In this document: positions 40,215 to 50,143 of the stretch, one piece after another
Layout of the letters: the number at the start of each line of letters is the position of its first letter
How positions within the stretch are numbered: position 1 is the stretch's first letter
Source of the DNA: MFD04580-c1 sp963702995
Lineage (GTDB): Bacteria > Planctomycetota > Phycisphaerae > Tepidisphaerales > Tepidisphaeraceae
DNA: 64,000 nt
NCBI GenBank assembly: GCA_963702995.1
Contig: OY969783.1
Coordinates: forward strand, 2,480,001-2,544,000
Direction of reading: 5' to 3'
The notes under the pieces: model-generated
Told to the model about the DNA's origin: nothing
Databases searched by the model: none
The model's input: only the letters and a program-made list of their open reading frames with translations
Program-made: the position numbers and the translations under genes

Positions 40215-40225
40215 TTGCGTGCCGG

Positions 40226-41506
40226 TCACAGCGCGGTAAGGCCCAAATGCAGCGTGTAACTGTCAGTGTAGTAGAAGCTGTTGCCGCTGTTGTTATCGGC
40301 GTTGAAGATCAGCTCGTATTTACCGGCGACGAGCGTCCCGTTCTTGGTGAGCCCGTAGTTGCGAATGCTGGAGTTGTTCACGTTGGGGCCCATCGGCGCG
40401 ATGATCTCACTTCCGCCGTTGTCGAGGCGTTTCAGCTCGAACGAGAAACTATTCCCGTTGATGCCGTATTTCAGCTTGAACGCGAACGCTGTAGAGAGTG
40501 AGAACGTGACGTCAACCCTGGCGCCGGCGGTGCCTTCGTCGTGCGGGCCGACGGAGGAGAGACTGCCGGCCGCGTCGATGCCGCCGGAGCCGATGTTCGA
40601 CGTGAGGGTCGAGGTGCCCCCGTCGCCCAGCATCGGGTCGGTGATCGAGGCGGTCTGATTGAACGACCCCGTCAGGTCAGACTTCACCGTCTTGGACAAC
40701 GACGCGCCCTGCGCCGAAACGGAGCGTGTCGCCGCGTTGTAATCGACGATCGCCGGCGTGTGCAGGCCAAAGCCGAGGAAGTCGTCGGTCTGCCCTTTCT
40801 GGAAGGTCTTCGTGTAGCCGCCGTTCAGCTTTGGCAGAGACTGCGAAAAGCCGGCGTACATGCCCGTCGGCTTGACGCGCAGCGTGTAGGTCCCCGCCGT
40901 CAGGTCGCCGATGACGAAATAGCCCACATTGTTCGATGTCGTGGACACTTCGCCCGGGTCCAGCTTCTTGTTGTTGTTGGTGTCGAGGTAGACGGTTTGG
41001 CCGCCGACTGGCGGGTCGCCGCTCTGCTGGATGCCGTCGCCGTTCAAGTCCTCGAAGACCGTCCCGCTGAACCGGCACTTCTGGGTGTCGCCGATATCGA
41101 GGCCGAACACCTTGCTCGACGACGTCGCGAGCGGCACGACGTACGCCCCTCCATTCTTGGGCAGCGTCTGGCGGAACTGGGACGGCACGTTTTCGCGAAC
41201 CGTGTAGGTCCCCGCGCCGAGCCCGCCGATCGAGTACGCGCCCGACGCGTTGCTGAAGGCGTTCGGATCGCCGGCCTTGTAATAGCCGAGGTGGTTGACA
41301 TCGACATAGACGCGGACGTTCGCCAGCCCCGCCTCTCCGGCGTTGCGGGTGGCGCTGGCGTTCAGGTCGTTGAAGACAGTGCCCGAAATGGAGCCCGACA
41401 TCAATCGCCGGTCTTCCATCCGCTCGATCAGCCCCGCCGCACGAGATGTCCGGTGAGAGGCCTTGGGAGAGCGCACAACACGACCACGTGGAGACAAGGA
41501 TGCCAT
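40226..41506 (-). CDS. Surface protein with SdrD/CnaB-like repeats and an LEPR-XLL-like motif
   Basis: A 426-residue protein starting at 41506 (MASLSPRGR). Near residue 30, LIERMEDRRLMSG resembles the planctomycetal LEPR-XLL N-terminal element of exported giant proteins. Two SdrD B/CnaB-like domains follow (SGTVFNDLNASATRNAGE and SGTVFEDLNGDGIQQSG), each with a Ca-binding-like DxNxDG-type loop in the second. The C-terminal half is a beta-rich domain with many Asn/Gly/Ser residues (GNSFSFELKRLDNGG). It is probably exported and cell-surface associated; the ligand is unknown. Confidence 0.75.
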   Translation of the reverse strand: MASLSPRGRVVRSPKASHRTSRAAGLIERMEDRRLMSGSISGTVFNDLNASATRNAGEAGLANVRVYVDVNHLGYYKAGDPNAFSNASGAYSIGGLGAGTYTVRENVPSQFRQTLPKNGGAYVVPLATSSSKVFGLDIGDTQKCRFSGTVFEDLNGDGIQQSGDPPVGGQTVYLDTNNNKKLDPGEVSTTSNNVGYFVIGDLTAGTYTLRVKPTGMYAGFSQSLPKLNGGYTKTFQKGQTDDFLGFGLHTPAIVDYNAATRSVSAQGASLSKTVKSDLTGSFNQTASITDPMLGDGGTSTLTSNIGSGGIDAAGSLSSVGPHDEGTAGARVDVTFSLSTAFAFKLKYGINGNSFSFELKRLDNGGSEIIAPMGPNVNNSSIRNYGLTKNGTLVAGKYELIFNADNNSGNSFYYTDSYTLHLGLTAL

Positions 41507-41914
41507 GATATTTCTTACCGTTTGGGGCCGCCCGAACCATTCATACGCGGTCGCGAAAAATGACCGTATCCGAGGGTATCGAGCAAAAATCAAAAACACA
41601 GTTAATTCTTGTTATTTGGGGAACAAAGCATCTTCGGGTCGCCCAATTTCGTTCGCCCGATGCCCGAAGGCTTTTTCAGTCGATCCGCCTGACGCTAAAC
41701 AACCACAAGTGTCAGAGATGAAACCCCGCGTCGCCCTCGATCTGGCGTGGCGTGGCGATTTGGACCTATAGGCAAGATTTTCCGCCGCGGCGGAGAGGTC
41801 ATCCGAACCAGGCTTCGGGCCGGTCTGATGCCGCAACCGCCTCCACGGCGGAGCAGTTTCAGGAAGCCCAGCGTCTGCCTGTCGTCAGGGCGATGTCGCC
41901 GCTGCCGCCGCGGG
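41507..41914. other. Promoter-type AT-rich gap before the surface protein gene
   Basis: No gene. 41580-41640 is markedly AT-rich compared with the surroundings, as expected for the minus-strand promoter of the surface protein. No repeat or RNA was found. Confidence 0.45.
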
Positions 41915-42985
41915 TCAAGGAACCGCTTCAAGCAGGGAATCCAGTTCCGCGAGGGCCGTGAGCCCCTCAATGAGTGACAGGGGTGGCGGCCCGAGTGCGG
42001 CCGCGATCAGCGGCCCGGCCACTGCGCCGTAGGTGTCAGCGTCTCGACCCACCAGAGCGACCCATCCAATGACGGACCATCCGGTCCTTTCAAACAGGCT
42101 CGCTGGAAGATGTGCCGGTCGCCGCGGGTAGGGGCGCCCCAGGATCGCCCACCGCCACGCCCAGACCGCGATTTGCAATGTCAACAAAGAATACCCGGCC
42201 CCGATCGACTTCCATCGTGGATCGAACGGGTCGAACTGCTCCGAAAAGTCGGCCGCTCCAAGAACCGAATACGCAGCGTTCAGTCGCTCAGGGCCCACGC
42301 GTTCCGCCCAGAGCCTGACCGCGGGATCGGTTTCGCGTCCGAGCCACCCCGCCATTGCGGATAAGAAAGGCGCGAGCCAACCATCGGTCAGGTCCGCCCG
42401 CGCTCCCGCTGCGGCGGTCAGGCTCTGCTGAATCAGGTAGGTCTGGGCACAGCAACACAACACCGACAGCGGGTCGTAGTGCGTGACGATGGCATGCTGC
42501 AACGTGATCCGGAAGCCATCGTCAGTCGATGCGGCGAATGCGGCGACCACTCCGTTTCGCATCAGCGAGCCGTTCGCGGAGTTCTCTGGGTTCTTCACAA
42601 ACAACGAATGACCGGAGTCGTACCATGCGGCGCCGCGCTGGCGGGCGGTGAGTGTTTCCCGCGTTGTTCCGCCGACGTCGCGGGGCGCGGTCTGGAGCCA
42701 AGTGACAAACTCGTTCGCGATCGCGTCCAAGTCGAAAAGACCGCCGTTCCGGCACGCGGACCGGAGGATGCACATGGCCATGTCCGTGTCGTCTGTCGGT
42801 TGCCCCGGTGCCCAGCCGAACGGGCCACCCCCCACCTGCCGGTAAGGCCAGCCCGCCGGGCCGTGTTCCGAATAGGCGTCGGCAACCCCCTTCAGCCCTT
42901 TGAACTCCGACGTCGAGCCCAGTCCATCGCCAGTCGCCAGGCCCGCCAGCAGGAGCCGAGCAACGTCCTTCCTCAACCTCTTCAT
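41915..42985 (-). CDS. ADP-ribosylglycohydrolase-family protein
   Basis: A 356-residue protein of the ADP-ribosylation/crystallin J1 (DraG-like) fold. Metal-binding motifs are visible: PTDDTDMAM (T64, D65, D66, D68) and the C-terminal GRDADTYGAVAGPLIAA. The start MKRLRKDVARLLLAGLATGD is typical. The enzyme removes ADP-ribose from proteins or small molecules using Mg2+. No ADP-ribosyltransferase is visible nearby, so the target is unknown. Confidence 0.88.
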   Translation of the reverse strand: MKRLRKDVARLLLAGLATGDGLGSTSEFKGLKGVADAYSEHGPAGWPYRQVGGGPFGWAPGQPTDDTDMAMCILRSACRNGGLFDLDAIANEFVTWLQTAPRDVGGTTRETLTARQRGAAWYDSGHSLFVKNPENSANGSLMRNGVVAAFAASTDDGFRITLQHAIVTHYDPLSVLCCCAQTYLIQQSLTAAAGARADLTDGWLAPFLSAMAGWLGRETDPAVRLWAERVGPERLNAAYSVLGAADFSEQFDPFDPRWKSIGAGYSLLTLQIAVWAWRWAILGRPYPRRPAHLPASLFERTGWSVIGWVALVGRDADTYGAVAGPLIAAALGPPPLSLIEGLTALAELDSLLEAVP

Positions 42986-43248
42986 GGTACCCCTCTCGCT
43001 ACTAGCGCCCGCCGAGTCGAGGAGCCGATTCTAGCCGATCTGCTCAGCGAAACAGAGTCGCTGGTTCGACGGATCGGAATGAGGATGAGGCGTTTGGTCA
43101 GTCCAAGCAGATCATCAAAGCATTCGCCGCCGGCGTCGCGGGCAGAGATCGCACCCTCGCCACGTTTGGCTGCCCGGGTATGATCGGGGCGACAGAGGCG
43201 GTCAGGTCAGCCGCGGAAGGCGGCCGTTTGAAGGATTGAGGTTTACGC

Positions 43249-44034
43249 ATGCAGTGGCTGGTTGACCACTTTTATCTGCTGATCCTCGCCGCGGGGATCG
43301 CCCACTGTTTTGCCTTGGTGGGGCTTTGGGCCGCAGGGAAGAAGCAGCTGCGCGAGATCTCCTTTTATCTGTTCAATCTGGTTAAAGGCTTTTCGAGCTC
43401 GATCGACCATCATCCGGGGCTGACGGTCCACGAGCAGATTGACAGCTTTATCGCCGACATCTCCGAGGTCCTGCACAACCGGGAGCGGGCGGCCGATCGG
43501 TCCAAGCTCTATCACCGGCTAATCATCAAGGACGAATCCAAGCGCGATCTCCGCGGCACCAAGCTGGAGACGTTTTATAACGTCGCCCGGACGAGCATCG
43601 AGGCCTACCCGCTGCTGGGGATCCTCGGCACGATCTTCGCGATCGCGCTCGGCCTGAACTCGCCGCGGCCGATGCCGTCGATCGCCGGCGCCGGTCAGAG
43701 CATCGTCGCAACGACGCAAGGTGCGGCATCCGCCTCGCCGGAGGAAGAGTTCCCGGCCGCCACCAGTAGCGCGATCATTCGCAATTTCGCCAACTCGATC
43801 TGGTCCACGGCATCGGGGATCGGGTTCGCGATCGTGCTGATGATCGTCAACTCCTGCATCGAGCCCGGGTTCGACCGGTTGGAAGGGCACCGCAAGAGCG
43901 TGCGCGACGTGATCGGTGCTGCTAAAATTCAGTTGGGGATGGGCGTTTTGGACGGCCAGCCCCGGTCCGAGACAGCCGAAGCGGCCGCCGCGCCGGCCGC
44001 GGCACGCGTCGCCACCGGAGGGGCCAAGACGTGA
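43249..44034 (+). CDS. ExbB/TolQ/MotA-like membrane protein
   Basis: A 261-residue protein with three hydrophobic segments: about 8-29, 120-137 and 186-203. The second contains YPLLGILGTIFAIALGL, matching the ExbB/TolQ hallmark LLGLLGT; the third, STASGIGFAIVLMIVNSC, matches the family's TAxGLxVAI segment. A cytoplasmic region of about 90 residues (30-119) sits between TM1 and TM2, longer than in ExbB. It is therefore a candidate proton-channel subunit. The next gene starts with a GTG overlapping its stop (GTGA, 44031-44034), so the two are translationally coupled. Confidence 0.78.
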   Translation: MQWLVDHFYLLILAAGIAHCFALVGLWAAGKKQLREISFYLFNLVKGFSSSIDHHPGLTVHEQIDSFIADISEVLHNRERAADRSKLYHRLIIKDESKRDLRGTKLETFYNVARTSIEAYPLLGILGTIFAIALGLNSPRPMPSIAGAGQSIVATTQGAASASPEEEFPAATSSAIIRNFANSIWSTASGIGFAIVLMIVNSCIEPGFDRLEGHRKSVRDVIGAAKIQLGMGVLDGQPRSETAEAAAAPAAARVATGGAKT

Positions 44035-44858
44035 TCAGCCGCCGCCGGATGGTCTTTCAGCTCACCGCCCTGCTGGACCTGCTCCTGGTGGTGCTTTTCG
44101 CGCAGTACATGGAAACCGACGAGGCGGCCCGCCGGTCGATGCGGTCTGAATCGATGCGGCGGCAGCGGGCGGAGTCGGGCCAGCGGACGACCGAGCAACT
44201 CAAGCAGACCGCGCTAATGGACCGTGCCAAGCTGGCGGACCAGATCGAGAAGCTGGCGGCCGAGAACCAGCGTCTCACGACCTCGCTCAATTCAGCGCAG
44301 GCGCGCATCGGCGCCGCCGAGGCCGGCCGCGTCGATACCGAAAAGCGTTCCACCGAGCAGCTCGCGGAGATCGGCGAGATCTTCCGTCAGCGGCTGAAGA
44401 TCGACTCGAACACGTTCAACGCCTACCTCGGCAGCGCGTCCCCGGCCGAGCGTGCCAGCCTGCTCCAGGAGATGCAAAAGCTCCAGTCGGGCCGGAGCGC
44501 GTCGATCGTCCAATACCTCCGTGCGACGGCAGAGTTCAAGAAGATGTGCAACCTATGGGAGGTCCACGTTTTCAGCGACAACACGGTCCGCATCGAGTTT
44601 GACGGGCAGGATCGGACCGGCCGCTTCCGCGTCAGCGGCGCGAGCGACATGGCCAACCGGGTGATCGACGCCGCAAAAGAAAACGGCGAGCCAAGGAGCT
44701 TGGTCGTCGTTTTGCTGACGTGGTCTGACGCGGATCGGAAGACTCGGGACGAGGTGACCACAGGGCTTCAGGATGCGATTACGGTCCTGCGAACGTCCTG
44801 GGGCAGCTCAAAGCGGCTGGAACTGGCCAAGCTGGGTTACACGCCCGAAGCGCCATAA
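44031..44858 (+). CDS. ExbD-like single-TM protein with coiled coil
   Basis: A 275-residue protein with a GTG start overlapping the previous stop. An N-terminal transmembrane helix FQLTALLDLLLVVLFAQYM carries D16 at the place of the proton-carrying Asp of ExbD/TolR/MotB. A coiled coil (about residues 50-105, rich in QL, EKL and AEN) leads to a periplasmic domain of about 110 residues with VHVFSDNTVRIEFDG and LVVVLLTWSDADRKT, which looks like an OmpA/ExbD-type alpha/beta fold but is not a standard match. It likely forms a stator with the preceding gene product. Confidence 0.72.
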   Translation: MISRRRMVFQLTALLDLLLVVLFAQYMETDEAARRSMRSESMRRQRAESGQRTTEQLKQTALMDRAKLADQIEKLAAENQRLTTSLNSAQARIGAAEAGRVDTEKRSTEQLAEIGEIFRQRLKIDSNTFNAYLGSASPAERASLLQEMQKLQSGRSASIVQYLRATAEFKKMCNLWEVHVFSDNTVRIEFDGQDRTGRFRVSGASDMANRVIDAAKENGEPRSLVVVLLTWSDADRKTRDEVTTGLQDAITVLRTSWGSSKRLELAKLGYTPEAP

Positions 44859-44920
44859 GCGGCTCAAGCTCCTATCGAACCACGTCAGAGCAACAAGGGG
44901 GCGACCATGAAGGAAACACG

Positions 44921-45586
44921 ATGAACCAGGCGACTCCAGAGAACGGCCGACGATCGATACTGCACCCCGACGGGCTCGGTGCTCCGCCGTCAGCCCACAC
45001 GGATCCGCCGGCGACCGTGGCCGGCGGGGTGGCTGGGCCGATGCGCGCGGCCGACCCGATCCTGCAACCGGCCGCAAACGCATCGGCGGCACCCTCCCGA
45101 CGCGGGTTCGGGATCAACCCGGTCCAGCGGGTGATGACCGGCGGGCGAAGCGCAAACAAGGTGGTGATTGGCGGCGTGGCGGTGGCGGCCGCATTGGTTG
45201 CGTACTTCGTCCTCCCGAAGTTCGGATTCGGGCCTCCGGGCCTGGGCAATAAAGGGGGCGAGGTGTCGGTCGGCCCGAGCAACGCCTTCATGGCGACGCC
45301 CGCCACGAGGCCAGCCGAATCACGCCCGTCGGACGGTACGGGCGGCACCGCGTCGCCGGGCGGCGCGTTTGTGCAGGTGACCGTCGAAGAGAGTAACTAC
45401 CTGCTCAATGGACAGCCCGCCCCGATCGATTCGATCGTCGAGGCCGCCAAGACGGCTTCTGCGCGACCCAATGCCGCGCCCGTTGAACTGGTCATCAAAG
45501 ACAACACCCGGGCCGCGGCCGAAGAGTCGCTCAAGAAACGATTCGCGACGGAGGGGATCTCGTACGCCGAGAAGCGGGTTCATTAG
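44921..45586 (+). CDS. Membrane-anchored protein with an ExbD-like periplasmic domain
   Basis: A 221-residue protein with an 80-residue Pro/Ala-rich cytoplasmic region, one transmembrane helix (about residues 81-98, VVIGGVAVAAALVAYFVLP) and a periplasmic C-terminal domain (148-221). The C-terminal domain resembles ExbD/TolR: VQVTVEESNYLLNGQPAPID, then PVELVIKDNTRAAAEESLKK and the closing FATEGISYAEKRV. It starts 62 bp after the previous gene. The trio is probably one operon. An ExbD-type domain with no Asp in its helix suggests a regulator or load adaptor. Confidence 0.65.
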   Translation: MNQATPENGRRSILHPDGLGAPPSAHTDPPATVAGGVAGPMRAADPILQPAANASAAPSRRGFGINPVQRVMTGGRSANKVVIGGVAVAAALVAYFVLPKFGFGPPGLGNKGGEVSVGPSNAFMATPATRPAESRPSDGTGGTASPGGAFVQVTVEESNYLLNGQPAPIDSIVEAAKTASARPNAAPVELVIKDNTRAAAEESLKKRFATEGISYAEKRVH

Positions 45587-45749
45587 GACGAAACGAGAGG
45601 GCCGAATGCGCGTTCGGCGTTCACTCGCAAAAGACGCCCTCACCTTACCCTCTCCCCGGAGCACAGGGGAGAGGATATCGATGTCTTGACGCGCGTCCTT
45701 CCGTACCGTGGCATCGCCGACACCGAAGCGCCCAAGTGGCTGCCTGCAC

Positions 45750-47074
45750 TCAGGCCCTCAGCGTCACCACCGCGATTTCCGGCGGGCGGCCGAAGCGGAG
45801 CGGGACGATGGTGGTCCCCAGGCCGGAGGAGATGAGGACCGGAAAGCACGGCCCGTTGACCAGTCCTCTCGCGTATTTCTGCCCGTAGATGCTGGGGATG
45901 ATCGGCGTCCCCAGCCCGGGGCACCAGATCTGGCCGCCGTGAGTATGGCCGCTGAACATCAGGTCAACCCGGTAGCCGCTTGACCGAAACCCGAACCACT
46001 CGGCCATGTCCGGGTTGTGGGAGAGGAGCAGCCGAGGCGTGCCGGGCAGAACGCCGCCCAACGCCGCGGCGACGTTCGGCTGGTCCTCCCACAGATCGCC
46101 GACGCCCGCGATGCAAAGGCCGTCCGCGACGCCTCCGGCCCCCTCAATGCGACGATCCCGGGTCAGGAACACGCGGGAATTATCGATCATCCGGATCCCC
46201 CACCGTTGAAGTTCGACGCGCGTCAGCGCGACATCCTCCCACCAATCGTGGTTCCCCATCACCGAAAGAACCCCGCCCGGGAGCCGCGGCCGCAGGCGGC
46301 CCAATTCAGCGACGACCGGTTTGATGTAATTGCGCGATTCGTGGACGTAGTCGCCGGTGAGCACGATCAGGTCGGCCCGAAGGGCGTTCGTCGTGTCAAT
46401 GACGCGCCGGATGTATGACAGGGGCGTCCACGGGCCGTGATGCAGGTCGGTCAACTGCGCGACGGTCAGTCCGTCGAGCTCCCGCGGCAGGTCGGCGACG
46501 CGGATCGTCCGGCGGGTGACCGCGAAGTCGAAGCGTTCCCCGACGAAGGAATAGGCCACGCCTCCCGCCACACCGGCGGCCGCCAGACGTGAGCCTGAGG
46601 TCAGAAATGCCCGGCGCGACAAGCCGCGGCGACCGGGATCGGCCGCCCCGTTGGCCGGGAAGCTCGGTCCCGAGCTCGGCTCGGCCGCGACGCTTGGCTG
46701 ATCGATCGGCGGCGATTCGGCCCTGACGGGCGTGCCCGCTCCGCTCGCGCCGCGATCAGCCCCGCGCCCGCGGGGGACGAGCCTTCCGACGGCCCAGCCC
46801 AAACCGATGTAGATCGGGAGGTTAAACAGGGTCATCAAGGCCCACGCCCCCGCTCGGACGTGGTGGCCCGTCAGCAGGCCGCCCTGCTGGATGAGGAAGT
46901 AGCCCGGCCCTTCAAGCACGCGAGACGCGCCGTCAACCAGCGCCTGGCGCTCTGGAGCGGCCCGTGCTCGTTGAACGGTCGGCAGACCGCGTCGGCGAGG
47001 CATTCGAATGCGACGATCAGAAGCGCGAACCGAATCGCGGCTCGGCTCGGGGATGAATAGCGTCGCGCGACCAT
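45750..47074 (-). CDS. Membrane-anchored metallophosphoesterase (YkuE-like), probable frameshift
   Basis: The calcineurin-like metallophosphoesterase domain is intact in 45750-47003: LTDLHHG, VLTGDYVH, MGNHDWWEDV and FSGHTHGGQIW give the two-metal site. A membrane segment (ALMTLFNLPIYIGLGWAVG) and a Tat-like RRAFLTSG region precede it. The N-terminal part with another hydrophobic helix lies in a different frame starting at an ATG at 47074 (MVARRYSSPS, then FALLIVAFECLADAV). One missing base near 46950 would fuse them as HGPL-ERQALVDGASRVLEG. The enzyme likely hydrolyses a lipid or nucleotide phosphate at the membrane. It is convergent with the ExbB/ExbD-like module. Confidence 0.78.
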
Positions 47075-47104
47075 AATCACGATGCGGAAGATTTTCTTGA
47101 ACAA

Positions 47105-47497
47105 CAGCGTTTCATGGGACCCGGGCGGGCGAGCGGCCGAACATGACGACCCGGGCGCTGTGCCGGGTTCTCCGGGGGCCTTTCAGTCGGCTTCGGGGCA
47201 TCTTATCGGAAACCTTTCGAGGGCCATGACCGGAAGCGTCGCATGACGATCCTGTACGGTGCCCCGCGGGCAGAGCCGTTGTGCGGGCGCCGCAATCATT
47301 TCTCAACCCACCCCATTTCGCAAGCCGATGGAAAACGGGCATCCGGGCTCCGTATTCGCCGTTTGCAACGACTCTAACGCGTCAGGCAAGAGCGATCCGT
47401 TCCGGTGAAGCCCGGCCCCGCGTTCGCGCGGTTGGATCGAGCACCTGGCGGGCAGCATCAGGCCCCATCATCGGCGCCGTTCGGCGGCAGAGGCACT
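47105..47497. other. Divergent spacer before the repeat protein
   Basis: No gene is supported. It lies between the minus-strand phosphoesterase gene and the plus-strand repeat-protein gene and must hold both promoters. I could not pick out clear -35/-10 pairs. Confidence 0.4.
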
Positions 47498-49915
47498 ATG
47501 AGCACGATCTCGTCAACGAATCCTTCCTCCATCGCTACGACCGGCCTTTCAACGTCCAGCTTCTACAACACGCCGGCGGTGGCGAAGCCGAAGGTGACGG
47601 CGACGCCGTCGCTCGCGGCCGACAGTGTCCAGATCAGCGACGCCGCCCAACAGGCCGCGAGCGGGGCCTCTACCGCCACCGCCGCCACCACCGCCGCGAC
47701 CACCCCCAGCCCGACCCTTTCCGTTCGCCTCCCCACTGTCGCGGAACTGCTGAGCACGGACACGCAACGGATCGCCAACCTGACGACCCAGTACGCAAGC
47801 CAGCTCGACTCGCAGATCGCCGCCCTGACCGGCCAATCCTCGTCCACGACCGGCACCGGTACGACGACCGGCACCGGTACGACGACGGGGACCGGAACGA
47901 CAACGGGCACCGGTACGACGACGGGCACCGGTACGACGACGGGCACCGGAACGACAACGGGCACCGGCACAACGACGGGCGCCGGCACGACGACGGGCAC
48001 CGGCACGACGACGGGCACCGGCACGACGACGGGCACCGGCACGACGACGGGCACCGGCACGACGACGGGCACCGGCACGACGACGGGCACCGGCACGACG
48101 ACGAGCACCGGCACGACGACGGGCACCGGCACGACGACGGGCGCCGGCACAACGACGGGCGCCGGCACAACATCAACCGGTACTGGCACCCCGTCCACCG
48201 GGACCGGTACAACCAGCACTCAAACCGGCACCACGCCCACCGGAACCGGCACGGCGACCGGAACAGGAACGACGACCGGAACAGGAACGACGACCGGAAC
48301 TGGCACCGACACGACCGGCACAACTCCGACAGGGACCGGCACAACGGGAACGACCCCCGCGACCCCGACCACCACGACCCCAGCGACTGGCGCCGCCAGC
48401 GGCACCAATACGACCGGCACGACCACCACGACGGGGACGGGCACCACTGGAACCACGACTTCGTCCACCGGAACGGGCACGTCTACCGCGACGGGGACGA
48501 CCGGCGGGACCGCCACGACCGGAGCGACGACGACCCCCGGAGCGGGCACAGCGACCGGGACCGGCTCCGCCGCCACCCCCGGCACCGATACGACCGGCGC
48601 CACGACGGCCCCGGGCACTGGTTCGACCACCGGCACGACCACGACGCCGGCCACGGGAACATCGGCCGCAACGGGGTCTGGCACCAGCACAACCGGGGGC
48701 GGCACGGCGACAACCACCGGGGCCGCCAGCACGGGCACGACATCAACGACCGGCGCGGGCACGACGGTTTCGGACGCCGGCTCGACCTCGACCGGCGGCA
48801 CGACGTCCAATGCGGGGGCCACGATCTCCGACACCGGATCGACCGCGGCCTCGTCCAGCACCGGGACCACGACGACTCCGGTCGTTCGCTCGACCCCCGG
48901 CGATACGTCTGCCACGCCTTCGACCCCCGCAACCTCGACCCCCGCGACTTCGACCTCCACGACTTCGACCTCCGGCACGACCCCCACGGCGGCATCGACA
49001 ACGGACGCCTCGGCGACTTCGACCAGCACCTCGACCGCCCCGAAGACGGCGGCCGACGTTAAGTCCGAGTATCAGGCGACCATCGCCTCGATCCAGAAAC
49101 GGTTCCAGGACACGCTTGCAACCTACGCAAACGTTCCGACCGGGAACGACGCCGCCTCCCGCTACCAGCAGTTCCTCGCGCGCCGCGCCATCGGCCACGA
49201 AACCGACCTGATCTCCTTCCAGCTCGGCCACGCGACCCGGCACGCGCTGCACCAGCTCTCGCTCCTTTCCGGCACGCCGAGCACCGCCACGACAACCGGC
49301 ACCGGCACGACGACCCCCGTGACGGGCACGACGACCCCCGGCACGGCGACAACCGGGACTGGCACCACAACCGGGACTGGCACCACAACCGGGACCGGCA
49401 CATCAACCGGGAGCGGCACATCGACCGGGAGCGGCACATCGACCGGGAGCGGCACATCGACCGGTACGGGAAGCTCAACCACGACGGGTGATCCGACGTC
49501 GAGCGCCGCCGGCTCGATCGACCCGATCACGGGCAAGCCGAACACCGGCTCCCCGTCGCTCGACGCTCTGCTGGGCGCCGATTCGCCGGCGGCGACCGCC
49601 GCGGCCGCCGAACAGGCCGCCAACGCCTCCGACCAGGCCCTGCTCAATTCCCTCGCCTCGACCTCGACGCCCTCGGCTTCTTCCGCTTCAACCGACGCTG
49701 CGGCGGCGACCAACATCCACGCGGCCCACGCCGCCCACCTCGTTGGGGCAAGCCCCGCCGATGCCTCCGCCGACGCCTCTATCGTTCAGACGCTTGGGAC
49801 CGCCACCGTCGCCAAGCCCACGGCGACCAAGAGCACCGCGCCCACCGAGCTTGCCAGCAAGGCGCAGGCGTCACTCATTCGCCTGCAGCATCAGAGTCAC
49901 ATCCTTCGCGGTTGA
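47498..49915 (+). CDS. Large Thr/Gly tandem-repeat protein, mucin-like
   Basis: An 805-residue protein with no clear signal peptide or transmembrane helix. The N-terminal 115 residues (AADSVQISDAAQQAASG, VAELLSTDTQRIANLTTQYA) are followed by about 18 copies of the hexapeptide TGTGTT encoded by the 18-bp unit 'acgacgggcaccggcacg' (about 47850-48175). A degenerate Thr/Ser/Gly region follows. A non-repetitive block comes at about 48990-49270 (DVKSEYQATIASIQKRFQD, then RRAIGHETDLISFQLGHATR). A second TGTGTT/STGSGT block covers about 49290-49470, and an Ala-rich C-terminus ends in LIRLQHQSHILRG. The long minus-strand frames reading PVPVVV are artefacts of the repeats. Surface or extracellular matrix role is inferred. 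Confidence 0.75.
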   Translation: MSTISSTNPSSIATTGLSTSSFYNTPAVAKPKVTATPSLAADSVQISDAAQQAASGASTATAATTAATTPSPTLSVRLPTVAELLSTDTQRIANLTTQYASQLDSQIAALTGQSSSTTGTGTTTGTGTTTGTGTTTGTGTTTGTGTTTGTGTTTGTGTTTGAGTTTGTGTTTGTGTTTGTGTTTGTGTTTGTGTTTGTGTTTSTGTTTGTGTTTGAGTTTGAGTTSTGTGTPSTGTGTTSTQTGTTPTGTGTATGTGTTTGTGTTTGTGTDTTGTTPTGTGTTGTTPATPTTTTPATGAASGTNTTGTTTTTGTGTTGTTTSSTGTGTSTATGTTGGTATTGATTTPGAGTATGTGSAATPGTDTTGATTAPGTGSTTGTTTTPATGTSAATGSGTSTTGGGTATTTGAASTGTTSTTGAGTTVSDAGSTSTGGTTSNAGATISDTGSTAASSSTGTTTTPVVRSTPGDTSATPSTPATSTPATSTSTTSTSGTTPTAASTTDASATSTSTSTAPKTAADVKSEYQATIASIQKRFQDTLATYANVPTGNDAASRYQQFLARRAIGHETDLISFQLGHATRHALHQLSLLSGTPSTATTTGTGTTTPVTGTTTPGTATTGTGTTTGTGTTTGTGTSTGSGTSTGSGTSTGSGTSTGTGSSTTTGDPTSSAAGSIDPITGKPNTGSPSLDALLGADSPAATAAAAEQAANASDQALLNSLASTSTPSASSASTDAAAATNIHAAHAAHLVGASPADASADASIVQTLGTATVAKPTATKSTAPTELASKAQASLIRLQHQSHILRG

Positions 49916-50024
49916 TACCAATCGAATTTGGCGGCTCTCGGCACTGGAAAGAATGCTGCGAGCCGCGACCGTGAGAAAGCGCGGCCCGCCGCGCAGGCTG
50001 GCATAAACGGCACCGGGAACAGAT

Positions 50025-50071
50025 CAGTCGCCGGGTACGGCGACTGCCCGCTTCCTCAGGGCGCGGCTCGT
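50025..50071 (-). repeat. 49-bp dispersed unit, copy 2 (inverted)
   Basis: On the minus strand it reads 'acgagccgcgccctgagg' then 'aagcgggcagtcgccgtac', matching 14264-14312 with a few substitutions and a one- to two-base length difference. Confidence 0.75.
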
Positions 50072-50143
50072 TGATCGCCGTTCTCTCAATGCCGCGCCGT
50101 TTTTAATTCTTGGATGGCCTTGCACAGGGGCCCGACCACTCCC

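Noticed and set aside
47850..48180. Possible CRISPR array in the tandem-repeat block
   Set aside because: The repeats are contiguous 18-bp coding units with no unique spacers and no cas genes nearby.
47563..49716. Long minus-strand open frames reading VPVPVVVPVPVV and similar over the repeat-protein gene
   Set aside because: They are shadows of the 18-bp plus-strand repeat; they show only the repeat composition and no start signals.
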